DNA of 38,395 bases from Candidatus Kerfeldbacteria bacterium CG_4_10_14_0_8_um_filter_42_10 (GCA_002784945.1 PFMD01000028.1:1-38395); one strand, 5' to 3'; numbered from the stretch's first letter, positions 8,620-17,173 are shown. Translations and numbers: made by a program. Notes: generated by a model from the sequence alone, not told the origin.

Positions 8620-9132
8620 ATGTCGGAAAAAATAATTATCATTGACGAGGGGGATAATGAGATTGGTAGTGAAGAAAAAATAAAGGTGCATCGGAATGGC
8701 TTGCTGCACCGCGCCTTTTCTATTTATATTTTTAATCAGCTGGGCCAGCTTTTAATTCAGCAACGGGCGCTGGACGCCTACCACTCGGAAGGACTATGGA
8801 GCAATTCGTGCTGCAGCCATCAGCGGGAAAAGGAAAAACTGGCAGAAGCGACTCACCGCCGGTTGCAGGAAGAATTGGGGTTTGATTGCTCCTTGGAAGA
8901 ATTATTTACCTATTCTTACCGGGTGGAATTTGAGAACGGCTTAGTGGAAAACGAACTGGTCCACGTTTTTTTCGGGGAATATGATGGAAAAGTGAACCCC
9001 GACCCAAAGGAAGTCGCCGATTGGAAATGGATTGATTTGGATGAAGTCAAAGAGGATGTTAAGGAAAATCCGGACCAGTATTCCTATTGGTTTAAAAAAT
9101 CACTCAAGCGAATTATCGCCGAGCGAAATTAA
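8620..9132 (+). CDS. idi: isopentenyl-diphosphate delta-isomerase type I / Nudix family
   Basis: 170 aa; LLHRAFSIYIFN, WSNSCCSHQR, RRLQEELGF, ENELVHVFFG. Confidence 0.9.
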   Translation: MSEKIIIIDEGDNEIGSEEKIKVHRNGLLHRAFSIYIFNQLGQLLIQQRALDAYHSEGLWSNSCCSHQREKEKLAEATHRRLQEELGFDCSLEELFTYSYRVEFENGLVENELVHVFFGEYDGKVNPDPKEVADWKWIDLDEVKEDVKENPDQYSYWFKKSLKRIIAERN

Positions 9133-10019
9133 TGAATAACCGTTTCATTCTTTTTGTCGGGGGCGGCTCTTTGGCCGGTGTTTTTGGCGCGGGCGCGGTA
9201 ACGGCTCTGCAAAAAATGGATTGCTATAATCAGATTGAAGCGGTTTACGGAGTTTCCGTCGGTGTATTCATTGGAGCCTATTTCTTAACCAGACAAACGG
9301 AGCTGGGATCATCCATATTTTACGAAGATTTAACCCATGATTTTGTTTTTCCTAAACGGATCCCCAAAGGATTGATTCAACGACTGTGGCATGGATACGT
9401 GAAGCCGTTCGCCCCGGAAAAAATATTGAACGCCGTTGATCTAAACTACCTCTTTGAAGTGGTGAAGCACCGAAAGCCTTTGGACATTCCTAGGTTAAAA
9501 TCGCAGGGCACTCCCCTTTTTGCCAAGCTTTTGAACCTAAAAACGGGAGAAGTAGTTTACCAGCGCGTCGATAATAGCAATGATCCCCTGACGGTGATAG
9601 AATCGGCAGTAAGCATTGCTCCTTATTATTTTTCTTATCGGAATACTTACGGCCATATCGATGCCGCACCCAAAGAGCCGATCGGACTCAAGTATCTTGT
9701 GGAAAAATATCCTGGCCAAAAAATTGTAATGATTTTAAATCAGTCCTTGGACCGGAAATTCCGGCATCATCTTAAAAACGTTTTAGAAGGGATTGGAGCC
9801 AACCCCATGTATGATCTGCCCTTTTTTGACTATTTGACCAATAAAGAGAAATCCTTAAGAACGGATCTGGCGCTCGCGAAAAATAATTCAAACGTGCTGA
9901 TTATCAGCCCGCCGGAAGGCCAGCACAGCCTCACCTTCACCACTAATCAGGCCAAGCTGCTTTCGACCTATGAAGCGGGTAAAAAAGAGGCGGAAAAAAT
10001 TAGTGAATTTGTTAATTAA
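9132..10019 (+). CDS. patatin-like phospholipase domain protein
   Basis: 295 aa; GGGSLAGVFGAGA oxyanion motif, GVSVG nucleophile elbow, HIDAAP at the position of the usual DGG/DGA motif. Confidence 0.8.
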   Translation: MNNRFILFVGGGSLAGVFGAGAVTALQKMDCYNQIEAVYGVSVGVFIGAYFLTRQTELGSSIFYEDLTHDFVFPKRIPKGLIQRLWHGYVKPFAPEKILNAVDLNYLFEVVKHRKPLDIPRLKSQGTPLFAKLLNLKTGEVVYQRVDNSNDPLTVIESAVSIAPYYFSYRNTYGHIDAAPKEPIGLKYLVEKYPGQKIVMILNQSLDRKFRHHLKNVLEGIGANPMYDLPFFDYLTNKEKSLRTDLALAKNNSNVLIISPPEGQHSLTFTTNQAKLLSTYEAGKKEAEKISEFVN

Positions 10020-10029
10020 AGCTCAAGGT

Positions 10030-10710
10030 CTAATCCGTTTTCTTTTTAAATCCGAACGCCTTGAGCATTAAGACGGTAATGATCCCCTCTCCGATTCCTA
10101 CAATTATGTGAGTGAGAATAAAATTATTATTCCAACTAGAACCAGCGATTACCGACTCTAAGGAATAGGCAAATGAAGCCAAAACAACACTGCTTCCGGC
10201 AGCAATAAATATTGCTGTTTTTATTCTCCTTAAATATTTTTTGAGAAAGTAATAAATATAATAACCGCCGATCGCTCCGACCACAGCCATATTGAATATA
10301 TTTGCTCCTAAAGCAACCATTCCGCCATCACCCAAGAACAAGGCTTGGATGATTAGAACTGCCGATAGTACGATCATTCCTTCTAAAGGACCAAGCAATA
10401 TTGCCGCTAACGCTCCTCCTAAAAAATGACCCGCCTCACCACCCACGATGGTAAAATCAATCATCTGAGCGGCAAAAATAAAAACTCCCACTAAAAACAT
10501 ATCCGCAAGAGTATTTTTTCCGTATTTCGTTATGGTAGTGGTTTCTCCCCCACCCATAGTGATGCCTTCCGGCGTAGCCAAAACCGGATTTTTTTGTCTG
10601 GCAAAAAAACTTTTTTTGATTTTTCTGACAGCCACTGCTCCCACCGCCGCCGTAAAGGCCATTAGCGAAGCGGAGGTGCCCGGTCCTAAAAATCCGTCAG
10701 GGAGATGCAT
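10030..10710 (-). CDS. cbiM: energy-coupling factor transporter S component, CbiM family
   Basis: 226 aa; N-terminal MHLPDGFLGPGT, GGEAGHFLGGALAAILLGP, GDGGMVALGANIFNMAVVG. Confidence 0.9.
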   Translation of the reverse strand: MHLPDGFLGPGTSASLMAFTAAVGAVAVRKIKKSFFARQKNPVLATPEGITMGGGETTTITKYGKNTLADMFLVGVFIFAAQMIDFTIVGGEAGHFLGGALAAILLGPLEGMIVLSAVLIIQALFLGDGGMVALGANIFNMAVVGAIGGYYIYYFLKKYLRRIKTAIFIAAGSSVVLASFAYSLESVIAGSSWNNNFILTHIIVGIGEGIITVLMLKAFGFKKKTD

Positions 10711-10719
10711 TTCGTAATT

Positions 10720-11469
10720 TTATTCTATTAAAAGAAGCAGGGCCATTATGCCAATCCCCGCCAACAATGAAAGTAACTGCAGAATTGACCTGCCCAGTTT
10801 ATTTTCTTTGACTAACTCCGGGATCAAGTCGGCTGTGGCAATGTAAATAAATCCGCCAATGGTAAAGGGAATCAGGAATTCATTTGACTTGGTAATAGAA
10901 TTTCCGATCATCAAAGTCAGCACCGCTCCAATCACCGCGGTAAAAGCGGAAAGATAGTTAAAAAATAGCGCTTTTTTACGGGAAAACCCCGCGTGCAGCA
11001 GTATTCCAAAGTCTCCGATCTCTTGCGGTATTTCATGTAAAATCACTGCCACGGTAGTAGCTAATCCCAAGGGAAAACTCACTAAATAACTTCCGGCGAT
11101 AATCATGCCATCGATAAAATTATGGGCGCCATCACCAATAATATTATTGATAGCCATGGGGTGAGGATGCTCTTCTGAGGTGGGAATATGGCAGTGCCGC
11201 CAGCATAAAATCTTTTCAATAATAAAAAAAGAGACTATCCCCAGCAAGATAAGATAAGGAATCATTTCGATGTTTTCAATCTCGTCATAGGCTTCGGGCA
11301 AAAGATGGATAAATGCTCCGCCCAAAAGAGATCCGGCGGCAAAACTGACTAAAAAAAGAAGAATCTTTTTTAGCCGTTCCAGGTTAAACGAAATTGTCAG
11401 CACTCCGATTAAGGAGATGCTGCTTACAATGAATACGCTAACAATCGTGTAGAGCCAAACTTGAGTCAT
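10720..11469 (-). CDS. ZIP family metal transporter
   Basis: 249 aa; GDGAHNFIDGMIIA and ILHEIPQEIGDFGILLHAG metal-site helices, His-rich loop. Confidence 0.93.
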   Translation of the reverse strand: MTQVWLYTIVSVFIVSSISLIGVLTISFNLERLKKILLFLVSFAAGSLLGGAFIHLLPEAYDEIENIEMIPYLILLGIVSFFIIEKILCWRHCHIPTSEEHPHPMAINNIIGDGAHNFIDGMIIAGSYLVSFPLGLATTVAVILHEIPQEIGDFGILLHAGFSRKKALFFNYLSAFTAVIGAVLTLMIGNSITKSNEFLIPFTIGGFIYIATADLIPELVKENKLGRSILQLLSLLAGIGIMALLLLIE

Positions 11470-11621
11470 AATGACTAATTATATCATATAAAGAATATTT
11501 CCTCCATTTTAACGAAATACTCCCGAATTCAGGTCAACTTGTAACATCTTAAGATATGCAACTATGAATAGAAAAATAGGTATATTATATGGAATGAACT
11601 TAAAAAAAGAATCGGAGGGGG

Positions 11622-11727
11622 TTTGGGGGCAACATTAAGCCCCAGAAAAACAAAACACGCCAAAATTGGCGAATCGGCGCTTTGTTGCCCCCAAAACTCT
11701 TTGGCACTTTCTGGTTACAGAAAGTGC
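11622..11727. repeat. structured intergenic element with nested inverted repeats
   Basis: TTTGGGGGCAACA (11622-11634)/TGTTGCCCCCAAA (11683-11695) perfect 13-bp IR, inner CGCCAA-aa-TTGGCG, then GCACTTTCTG-gtta-CAGAAAGTGC (11704-11727). Confidence 0.7.
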
Positions 11728-11811
11728 AATAAATATTTTATTATGACTAAAAAACTCTCTTTCAAAATTTAAGTTAACTATCTGACTCCCAATGAGGCCT
11801 TAAGCGTTGCG

Positions 11812-12432
11812 CTAAATTCCTGAATTCAAAACTATGCGTCGTGGCGAAGGAATGCGCTCAATCCGATAGACAAAAATTTTATCTTGTTCGGCAATCGGCT
11901 GCCAGTGCGGAAACCGGAAATAGTTGCTGATTATCAGGGCGCCCGGACGGAGTTCGTTTTTCAGTTTTTGCTCCAGCCGATCCATCATATAGAATACGCC
12001 GAACAGGACGATAATATCGTATTCGCTTAAATTTACTTTTAGATAATCGGCACGGTGAATAAAAGCATTTTCTGGCCCGGCCTTTTTTACTTTCCTCCGC
12101 GAATACCAAACTAAAAAAGGATTGATTTCTAATCCGTGCGCTTCTAAACCGTTGGCCGCCAAGGCCAAGACCAGCCGGCCGTCACCTGATCCTAAATCCG
12201 CTGCTTTAGCCCGAGGCCGGTCGCCGAGATAGCGCTTAACCAGCTCCAGCATTTTTTTGGTTTTTCCGGGAGTGGATACGGCAAAGGGCGCTCCCCGGAC
12301 AAAAGGAATGCCAAAATAGATGATAAACAACAGTAAAACCAGAATAAGAATCAGTTCTATAGTAACGATAAAATAAAACAAAGATTGTTCGTCTATAAAT
12401 AATTGAAGAGAATTCAAATCAGAGAAATCCAT
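11812..12432 (-). CDS. membrane-anchored class I SAM methyltransferase, FAM173/ATPSCKMT-like
   Basis: 206 aa; N-terminal TM, ADLGSGDGRLVLALA, GLEINPFLVWYSRRK, VLFGVFYMMDRLEQKLKNELRPGALIISNYFRFPHW. Confidence 0.8.
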   Translation of the reverse strand: MDFSDLNSLQLFIDEQSLFYFIVTIELILILVLLLFIIYFGIPFVRGAPFAVSTPGKTKKMLELVKRYLGDRPRAKAADLGSGDGRLVLALAANGLEAHGLEINPFLVWYSRRKVKKAGPENAFIHRADYLKVNLSEYDIIVLFGVFYMMDRLEQKLKNELRPGALIISNYFRFPHWQPIAEQDKIFVYRIERIPSPRRIVLNSGI

Positions 12433-13277
12433 TTCCTGATTTGGGATACCACTGGCCCCTCTTGGCCTTGCAAAGAATGCAAGGATTTAGAGACAATAAT
12501 GGTTTCGCTTTTAGGATTACCGGAATTTTTTTGAAACCAAACCGCAATTTGTTTTATCGGCCGATCGCGGTACTCGTCTTTCTCTGCCAAAACAACCAAA
12601 CAAGGATTCTTTATTTTTTTCAGAACAGTCGGTTTAGCACTGCCATCATAGGGAAAAAGGTTTTCTTTGCTTTTAGCGGTACACAGGCTTAAAAAGCGCT
12701 GAGCGTCGTCATATTCCGGCCATAAATCGAGCGGTAAAAGTCGGTGCGCCTGCTTTGACTTTACTAATCGGCGGGCCAGCTTTCCCACCGCCTTCAGCTT
12801 GGCTGTTCCGTATTCCTTAACCGCTCCGGCATAATCGCTCATGGGACATAACAGCACCGCTCCCTTGATTTTCACTTGGGTTTTTGCCAAATAATAGACG
12901 ATTTTCTGACAGCCGGTGGAATGACCCACTAAAATTATTTCTCGCACTCCCCTCTTTTTCATGAAATTAACGGCGCCGGTCAAATCATCGGTGCATTCCG
13001 CAAAAACTTCGTGCGCTCCGCCGGCCTGGATTGAGCGGTATCCTTTTTTACTACGCGTATCCAGTTTTTGAATCCGGGTTACTTTGTCGTGGCCACGGTT
13101 GTTAAAGGTTAAAACTGGCCCGACTTTAGCCAGTTCTTCTACCAGTTTTAATTTAGAGAATAAGGAGCTGGAAAGCCCGTGTACCAAAATAAACCCGCGC
13201 CGGGCTTTTGCAAATCCAAACAGCAGGCCGTTTAGCAAAATTTTTTTAGGAGTTATAATATCAGCTACTTCGGGCAT
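12414..13277 (-). CDS. alpha/beta hydrolase
   Basis: 287 aa; LVHGLSSS, NNRGHD, VGHSTGCQK nucleophile; overlaps the start of the downstream methyltransferase by 19 nt. Confidence 0.85.
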   Translation of the reverse strand: MPEVADIITPKKILLNGLLFGFAKARRGFILVHGLSSSLFSKLKLVEELAKVGPVLTFNNRGHDKVTRIQKLDTRSKKGYRSIQAGGAHEVFAECTDDLTGAVNFMKKRGVREIILVGHSTGCQKIVYYLAKTQVKIKGAVLLCPMSDYAGAVKEYGTAKLKAVGKLARRLVKSKQAHRLLPLDLWPEYDDAQRFLSLCTAKSKENLFPYDGSAKPTVLKKIKNPCLVVLAEKDEYRDRPIKQIAVWFQKNSGNPKSETIIVSKSLHSLQGQEGPVVSQIRKWISLI

Positions 13278-13296
13278 ATTCCCATTCTACCAAAAA

Positions 13297-13419
13297 ATCG
13301 CCTTTTGGGCGATAAAATATAAATTAGAGGTAGTCTTGAATATAGTGGATGGCAGACTAATCAGTCTGTTATCCCAATTAGAAACAAAGTTGCCTTTAGA
13401 AAATCACCTTTTGGGCGAT
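13297..13419. repeat. two copies of the ATCGCCTTTTGGGCGAT hairpin
   Basis: ATCGCCTTTTGGGCGAT at 13297-13313; ATCACCTTTTGGGCGAT at 13403-13419. Confidence 0.65.
13338..13388. repeat. direct repeat copy 1 flanking DUF559 segment
   Basis: gaatatagtggatggcagactaatcagtctgttatcccaattagaaacaaa. Confidence 0.9.
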
Positions 13420-13424
13420 TGAAA

Positions 13425-13808
13425 CTATTTTCCTCTTTTGATAATAGGAGAGGAAACGGACAATTGTTTTATAATTTTTTCGATAACCCCGTCAATACTT
13501 TCGTAAATATCTTTATTCGTAAATCTAATAATGTTTATTCCCAGTTTATTTATCCATTCACTTCTGACTTGGTCATGTTTTATCGCTTTAGTTTCGTAAT
13601 GCGAATCGCCGTCAATTTCTATGGCTAGTTTATATTTAGGGCAATAAAAATCCACCACGTATTTTCCAATGCTTACCTGCCGTTTAAATTTATATCCGAT
13701 TCCTCTATTCCTTAAATGTCTCCACAATATCTGTTCAGCATAAGTCATGTTACGTCTTAACTTCCTTCTTATAATTAACTCCGTCGTTTTATTGATATAA
13801 TCCGCCAT
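13425..13808 (-). CDS. DUF559 (Vsr-like) endonuclease domain protein
   Basis: 127 aa; LRRNMTYAEQILWRHLRNRGIGYKFKRQVSIGKYVVDFYCPKYKLAIEIDGDSHYE, RTxNKDIYESID. Confidence 0.92.
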   Translation of the reverse strand: MADYINKTTELIIRRKLRRNMTYAEQILWRHLRNRGIGYKFKRQVSIGKYVVDFYCPKYKLAIEIDGDSHYETKAIKHDQVRSEWINKLGINIIRFTNKDIYESIDGVIEKIIKQLSVSSPIIKRGK

Positions 13809-13825
13809 ACTTTTACCTCACCTTT

Positions 13826-13878
13826 CCTCTCCTTTTCAAGGAGAGGTACCTTATACTCCCCTCCTTGCGAAGGAGGGG
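13826..13878. repeat. paired perfect hairpins upstream of DUF559 gene
   Basis: CCTCTCCTT-ttc-AAGGAGAGG (13826-13846) and CCCCTCCTT-gcg-AAGGAGGGG (13858-13878). Confidence 0.85.
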
Positions 13879-14053
13879 CTGGGGGCGGTAGATTAAACAC
13901 AAAAGCTCCCTTTTCGAGGAAGCCCAATGAAATAATGTTACGACGATTAAATTGTGATGTCAATTAACCAAAAATCGTTATAAAAGCTCCTTTAACAATA
14001 TCCAATTAATTGATTATTGTTAAATAAATATGAATTGGCTGTGGTATTCTTCT

Positions 14054-14103
14054 GAATATAGTGGATGGCAGACTAATCAGTCTGCCATCCCAATTAAAAC
14101 AAA
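14054..14103. repeat. direct repeat copy 2 flanking DUF559 segment
   Basis: gaatatagtggatggcagactaatcagtctgccatcccaattaaaacaaa; contains perfect 12-bp hairpin GGATGGCAGACT-aatc-AGTCTGCCATCC. Confidence 0.9.
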
Positions 14104-14496
14104 CTAAATTTTTGTTCGGGATTTTCTTCTTTGTTCCCAAAGCCGGACCTGGGCTTCGCTCATGCCGAAGTAGTGCCCGACCTCATGATAAATGACTTCT
14201 TGAATCAGCGCTTTTATCCGTTGATCGTTATGGCCGGCTAGCTGCTCAATTGATTTCTTGAATAAAGTAATTTTATCCGGCAAAACCAAGGAGTAATTTA
14301 CCCCTCTTTTAGTTAAAGGTACTCCCTGATACAGCCCCAGCAATATTCCGCGGTATCTAATCCCCCGTTCTTTGAGTTCGGCCGGCCGGGCTTCTTTTTC
14401 CACCACAAAACCGACGTTTTCAATCTTCTTTCTAAATTTCTCCGGCAAAGCACTAAACGCATCAGCGGCGGCTTGTTCAAATTCCTCTTGATTCAT
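14104..14496 (-). CDS. zincin-like metallopeptidase family protein
   Basis: 130 aa; EVIYHEVGHYFG (HExxH) near the C-terminus. Confidence 0.85.
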   Translation of the reverse strand: MNQEEFEQAAADAFSALPEKFRKKIENVGFVVEKEARPAELKERGIRYRGILLGLYQGVPLTKRGVNYSLVLPDKITLFKKSIEQLAGHNDQRIKALIQEVIYHEVGHYFGMSEAQVRLWEQRRKSRTKI

Positions 14497-14541
14497 GGGA
14501 ATGTTTTTTATTCGCCGCCGTCATGCGCGAAGAATCCGCGA

Positions 14542-16692
14542 TTAGATGAATAACGGCGCTAGGACTAAGGTAATAGTAGAGAGTAATTTAATGAGAACGT
14601 GTAAGGATGGACCGGCCGTATCTTTGAACGGATCGCCCACTGTATCGCCCACTACCGCTGCTTTATGAGTATCCGATCCTTTGCCGCCCAAGTTGCCCGC
14701 TTCAATGTATTTTTTGGCGTTATCCCAGGCGCCGCCTCCGTTATTCATGAAAAGCGCCATTAAGATTCCACCAATGGTACCGACCATTAAAAAGGCGGCT
14801 ACTGCTTCCGCTCCAATATCTAGAAACCGAAATATAATTCCCACTGCTACTGGCATAAGCACAGCTAGCAGACCGGGCAAAGTCATTTCTTTTAACGCGC
14901 CTTTGGTAACAATATCCACGCACCGGCCGTAATCGGGTTTTTTGGTGCCCTGGAGGATTTCCGGGCTTTCTTTGAACTGGGCGCGCACTTCGTTGATTAC
15001 ATAGTAAGCGGCGCGGCCAACGGCTCGAATAGCAAAAGCGGAAAATAGAAAAACCAGCATCGCTCCCAGCAGACCGCCCACGAACACGGCCGGCTTGGCA
15101 ATATCCACGCTGGTTAAATTCAATCCGTAATTCCTTACTTCGTCGAGATAGGCGGAAAAAAGCAGAAAGGCGGCCAACGCGGCTGAGCCAATCGCGTAAC
15201 CTTTGGTTAAGGCCTTAGTGGTGTTGCCCGCCGCATCCAGTTGATCCGATACTTTGCGTACTTCTTCCGACTGTTTGCTCATTTCCACAATGCCGCCGGC
15301 GTTATCGGCAATCGGGCCGAAGGTATCCATTGCCAGAATATAAGCGGCAGTAGCTAACATGCCCATGGTGGCCACGGCCGTACCAAACAGGCCGGCGTCC
15401 GGAAAGCCGGAAGCCTTGCCTAAGTAGTAGGCTCCTAAAATGGATAGTGAAATAACGATAACCGGCAAAGCGGTGCATTCGAATCCTACGGACACGCCCG
15501 CAATAATATTAGTGGCCGGTCCAGTTTTAGAAGCTTCAGCAATAGAAAGTACCGGACGGTATTTGTATTCGGTGTAATATTGGGTGATGAAAACGAAAGC
15601 TACCGAAGCCAGAACTCCGATAATACCGCAGCCAAAGAAATACAACCAAGCGTTAGGCGCATAATCATTGAAAAGCAGCCAGCGGCTGGCAATGCCAAAA
15701 CCGATCAGGGCCAGAATCACCGATATATGATAACCGCGGTTCAAGGCCTTCATGGGCCGTTCTTCATTTTTCACCTTAACCAGCATAATTCCGACAATAG
15801 AGGCGATAATTCCAAAAGCGCGGGCGACGAGAGGAAACATCATTACTCCTAAAATCCACATGGGGCTGGCGTTCGGCAGTTTTAAGGCCATTACCGCTCC
15901 TAAAATCATGGCTCCGATATTTTCCGCGGCGGTTGACTCAAATAAATCCGCTCCACGGCCCGCGCAGTCACCCACGTTATCGCCGACTAAGTCCGCGATC
16001 ACGGCGGGATTTCTCGGATCATCCTCCGGAATGCCCGCTTCTACTTTTCCTACCAGGTCTGCCCCCACATCCGCGGCTTTGGTATAAATTCCGCCGCCCA
16101 GCTGGGCAAAAAGCGCCACAAACGAAGCGCCAAAACCGTAACCGACGATTAAAAAGGGAATTCGGGTTACTTCAACATCGGTGGTCAAACGGACCAGGGA
16201 ATAAAGACCGGCCACGCCCAATAAACTCATTCCTACCACCACTAATCCCGAAACCGCGCCCCCGCGGAGCGCTACTCTTAATCCTTCATTGATATTTTTC
16301 ATGGTGCCGGCCGCGGCCCGAATGTTCGAGCGAATAGAAATCCACATGCCGATGTATCCGGCCACTAAGGAGCAGGCCGCTCCCAAGACAAAGGATAATC
16401 CAACCCAAAAAGCCAATCCTAAACTGGAATCTATTGGGTCAAAGGCCTGATGATCCCGAATAAAACCGTAGCCAACAAAAAGAACCAGGGTGACGATTAC
16501 TGCTAAAACTATGATTGTTTTGTATTGGCGGCGCATAAATGCTTCCGCGCCTTCTTTGATTGCGCTCGAAATGGCCTGCATGGCTTGATCACCTACTCCT
16601 CTTTTCAAGACCCAGCGGGCAATAAGATAAGCGGCAATTAGGCCGATTACACTGATTCCTAGGATAATTCCTAGTAGTAGCACTTCGCTCAT
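14542..16692 (-). CDS. hppA: membrane-bound ion-translocating inorganic pyrophosphatase, probably K+-independent
   Basis: 716 aa; GGGIYTKAADVGADLVGKVEAGIPEDDPRNPAVIADLVGDNVGDCAGRGADLFES, GNTTKALTKGYAIGSAAL, GDTVGDPFKDTAGPSLH. Confidence 0.97.
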   Translation of the reverse strand: MSEVLLLGIILGISVIGLIAAYLIARWVLKRGVGDQAMQAISSAIKEGAEAFMRRQYKTIIVLAVIVTLVLFVGYGFIRDHQAFDPIDSSLGLAFWVGLSFVLGAACSLVAGYIGMWISIRSNIRAAAGTMKNINEGLRVALRGGAVSGLVVVGMSLLGVAGLYSLVRLTTDVEVTRIPFLIVGYGFGASFVALFAQLGGGIYTKAADVGADLVGKVEAGIPEDDPRNPAVIADLVGDNVGDCAGRGADLFESTAAENIGAMILGAVMALKLPNASPMWILGVMMFPLVARAFGIIASIVGIMLVKVKNEERPMKALNRGYHISVILALIGFGIASRWLLFNDYAPNAWLYFFGCGIIGVLASVAFVFITQYYTEYKYRPVLSIAEASKTGPATNIIAGVSVGFECTALPVIVISLSILGAYYLGKASGFPDAGLFGTAVATMGMLATAAYILAMDTFGPIADNAGGIVEMSKQSEEVRKVSDQLDAAGNTTKALTKGYAIGSAALAAFLLFSAYLDEVRNYGLNLTSVDIAKPAVFVGGLLGAMLVFLFSAFAIRAVGRAAYYVINEVRAQFKESPEILQGTKKPDYGRCVDIVTKGALKEMTLPGLLAVLMPVAVGIIFRFLDIGAEAVAAFLMVGTIGGILMALFMNNGGGAWDNAKKYIEAGNLGGKGSDTHKAAVVGDTVGDPFKDTAGPSLHVLIKLLSTITLVLAPLFI

Positions 16693-16986
16693 AAATAAAT
16701 TCCTTATTAATAATTAATCAAAAAACCCGGCCTTTTTATCGGGCTTTTTTAGAATTTTATTGATTTTGATAGTTGTTTTTCAAATCGAGAAACGACTTAT
16801 CACCAGTCTTCAATTTAAATCTCGTTCGCCCTTACAGTATATGGGAAAATCTAAATTAATTCAAGGCATTATTATTAATTGGTTTTTTTGGCCAAAAAAA
16901 ATCCCCCTAAAGGGAGAAAATTTGATAAAATTAAATATTTGAGGTAAGGTGATTTGACCAGTTATCGACTGCTCTGTGGAGGAAAA

Positions 16987-17091
16987 ATGGACTTTGAAGA
17001 TCGGGAACGACTGAAATTCCTGGTAATTGCCGTGATCGCAGGAATAATTATGGTGGTCATTTTTAAGTGTTGCGGACCAATCGTCCCTTAG
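16987..17091 (+). CDS. 34-aa single-TM small protein
   Basis: GGAGGaaaaATG start; MDFEDRERLKFLVIAVIAGIIMVVIFKCCGPIVP; followed directly by a U-tract terminator; not in the ORF track (too short). Confidence 0.6.
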   Translation: MDFEDRERLKFLVIAVIAGIIMVVIFKCCGPIVP

Positions 17092-17132
17092 GCCTTTAGC
17101 CAATCAATTTTTGATTCCGCTGAAGGCTTTTT
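17092..17132 (+). terminator. Rho-independent terminator
   Basis: GCCTTTAGC...GCTGAAGGC stem with nested AATCAA/TTGATT, then TTTTT. Confidence 0.75.
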
Positions 17133-17173
17133 ACTTTACCTTTTTCGCAATTTAAACTGATGTATTTCCAATC

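Noticed and set aside
13775-13963. 62-aa minus-strand ORF (NLPPPAPPSQGGEYKVPLLEKERKGEVK)
   Set aside because: Translation of the palindromic hairpins upstream of DUF559 rather than a real protein; treated as a repeat.
13338-14103. CRISPR-like array
   Set aside because: Only two widely separated repeat copies with a coding gene between; no regular repeat-spacer pattern here or elsewhere in the window.
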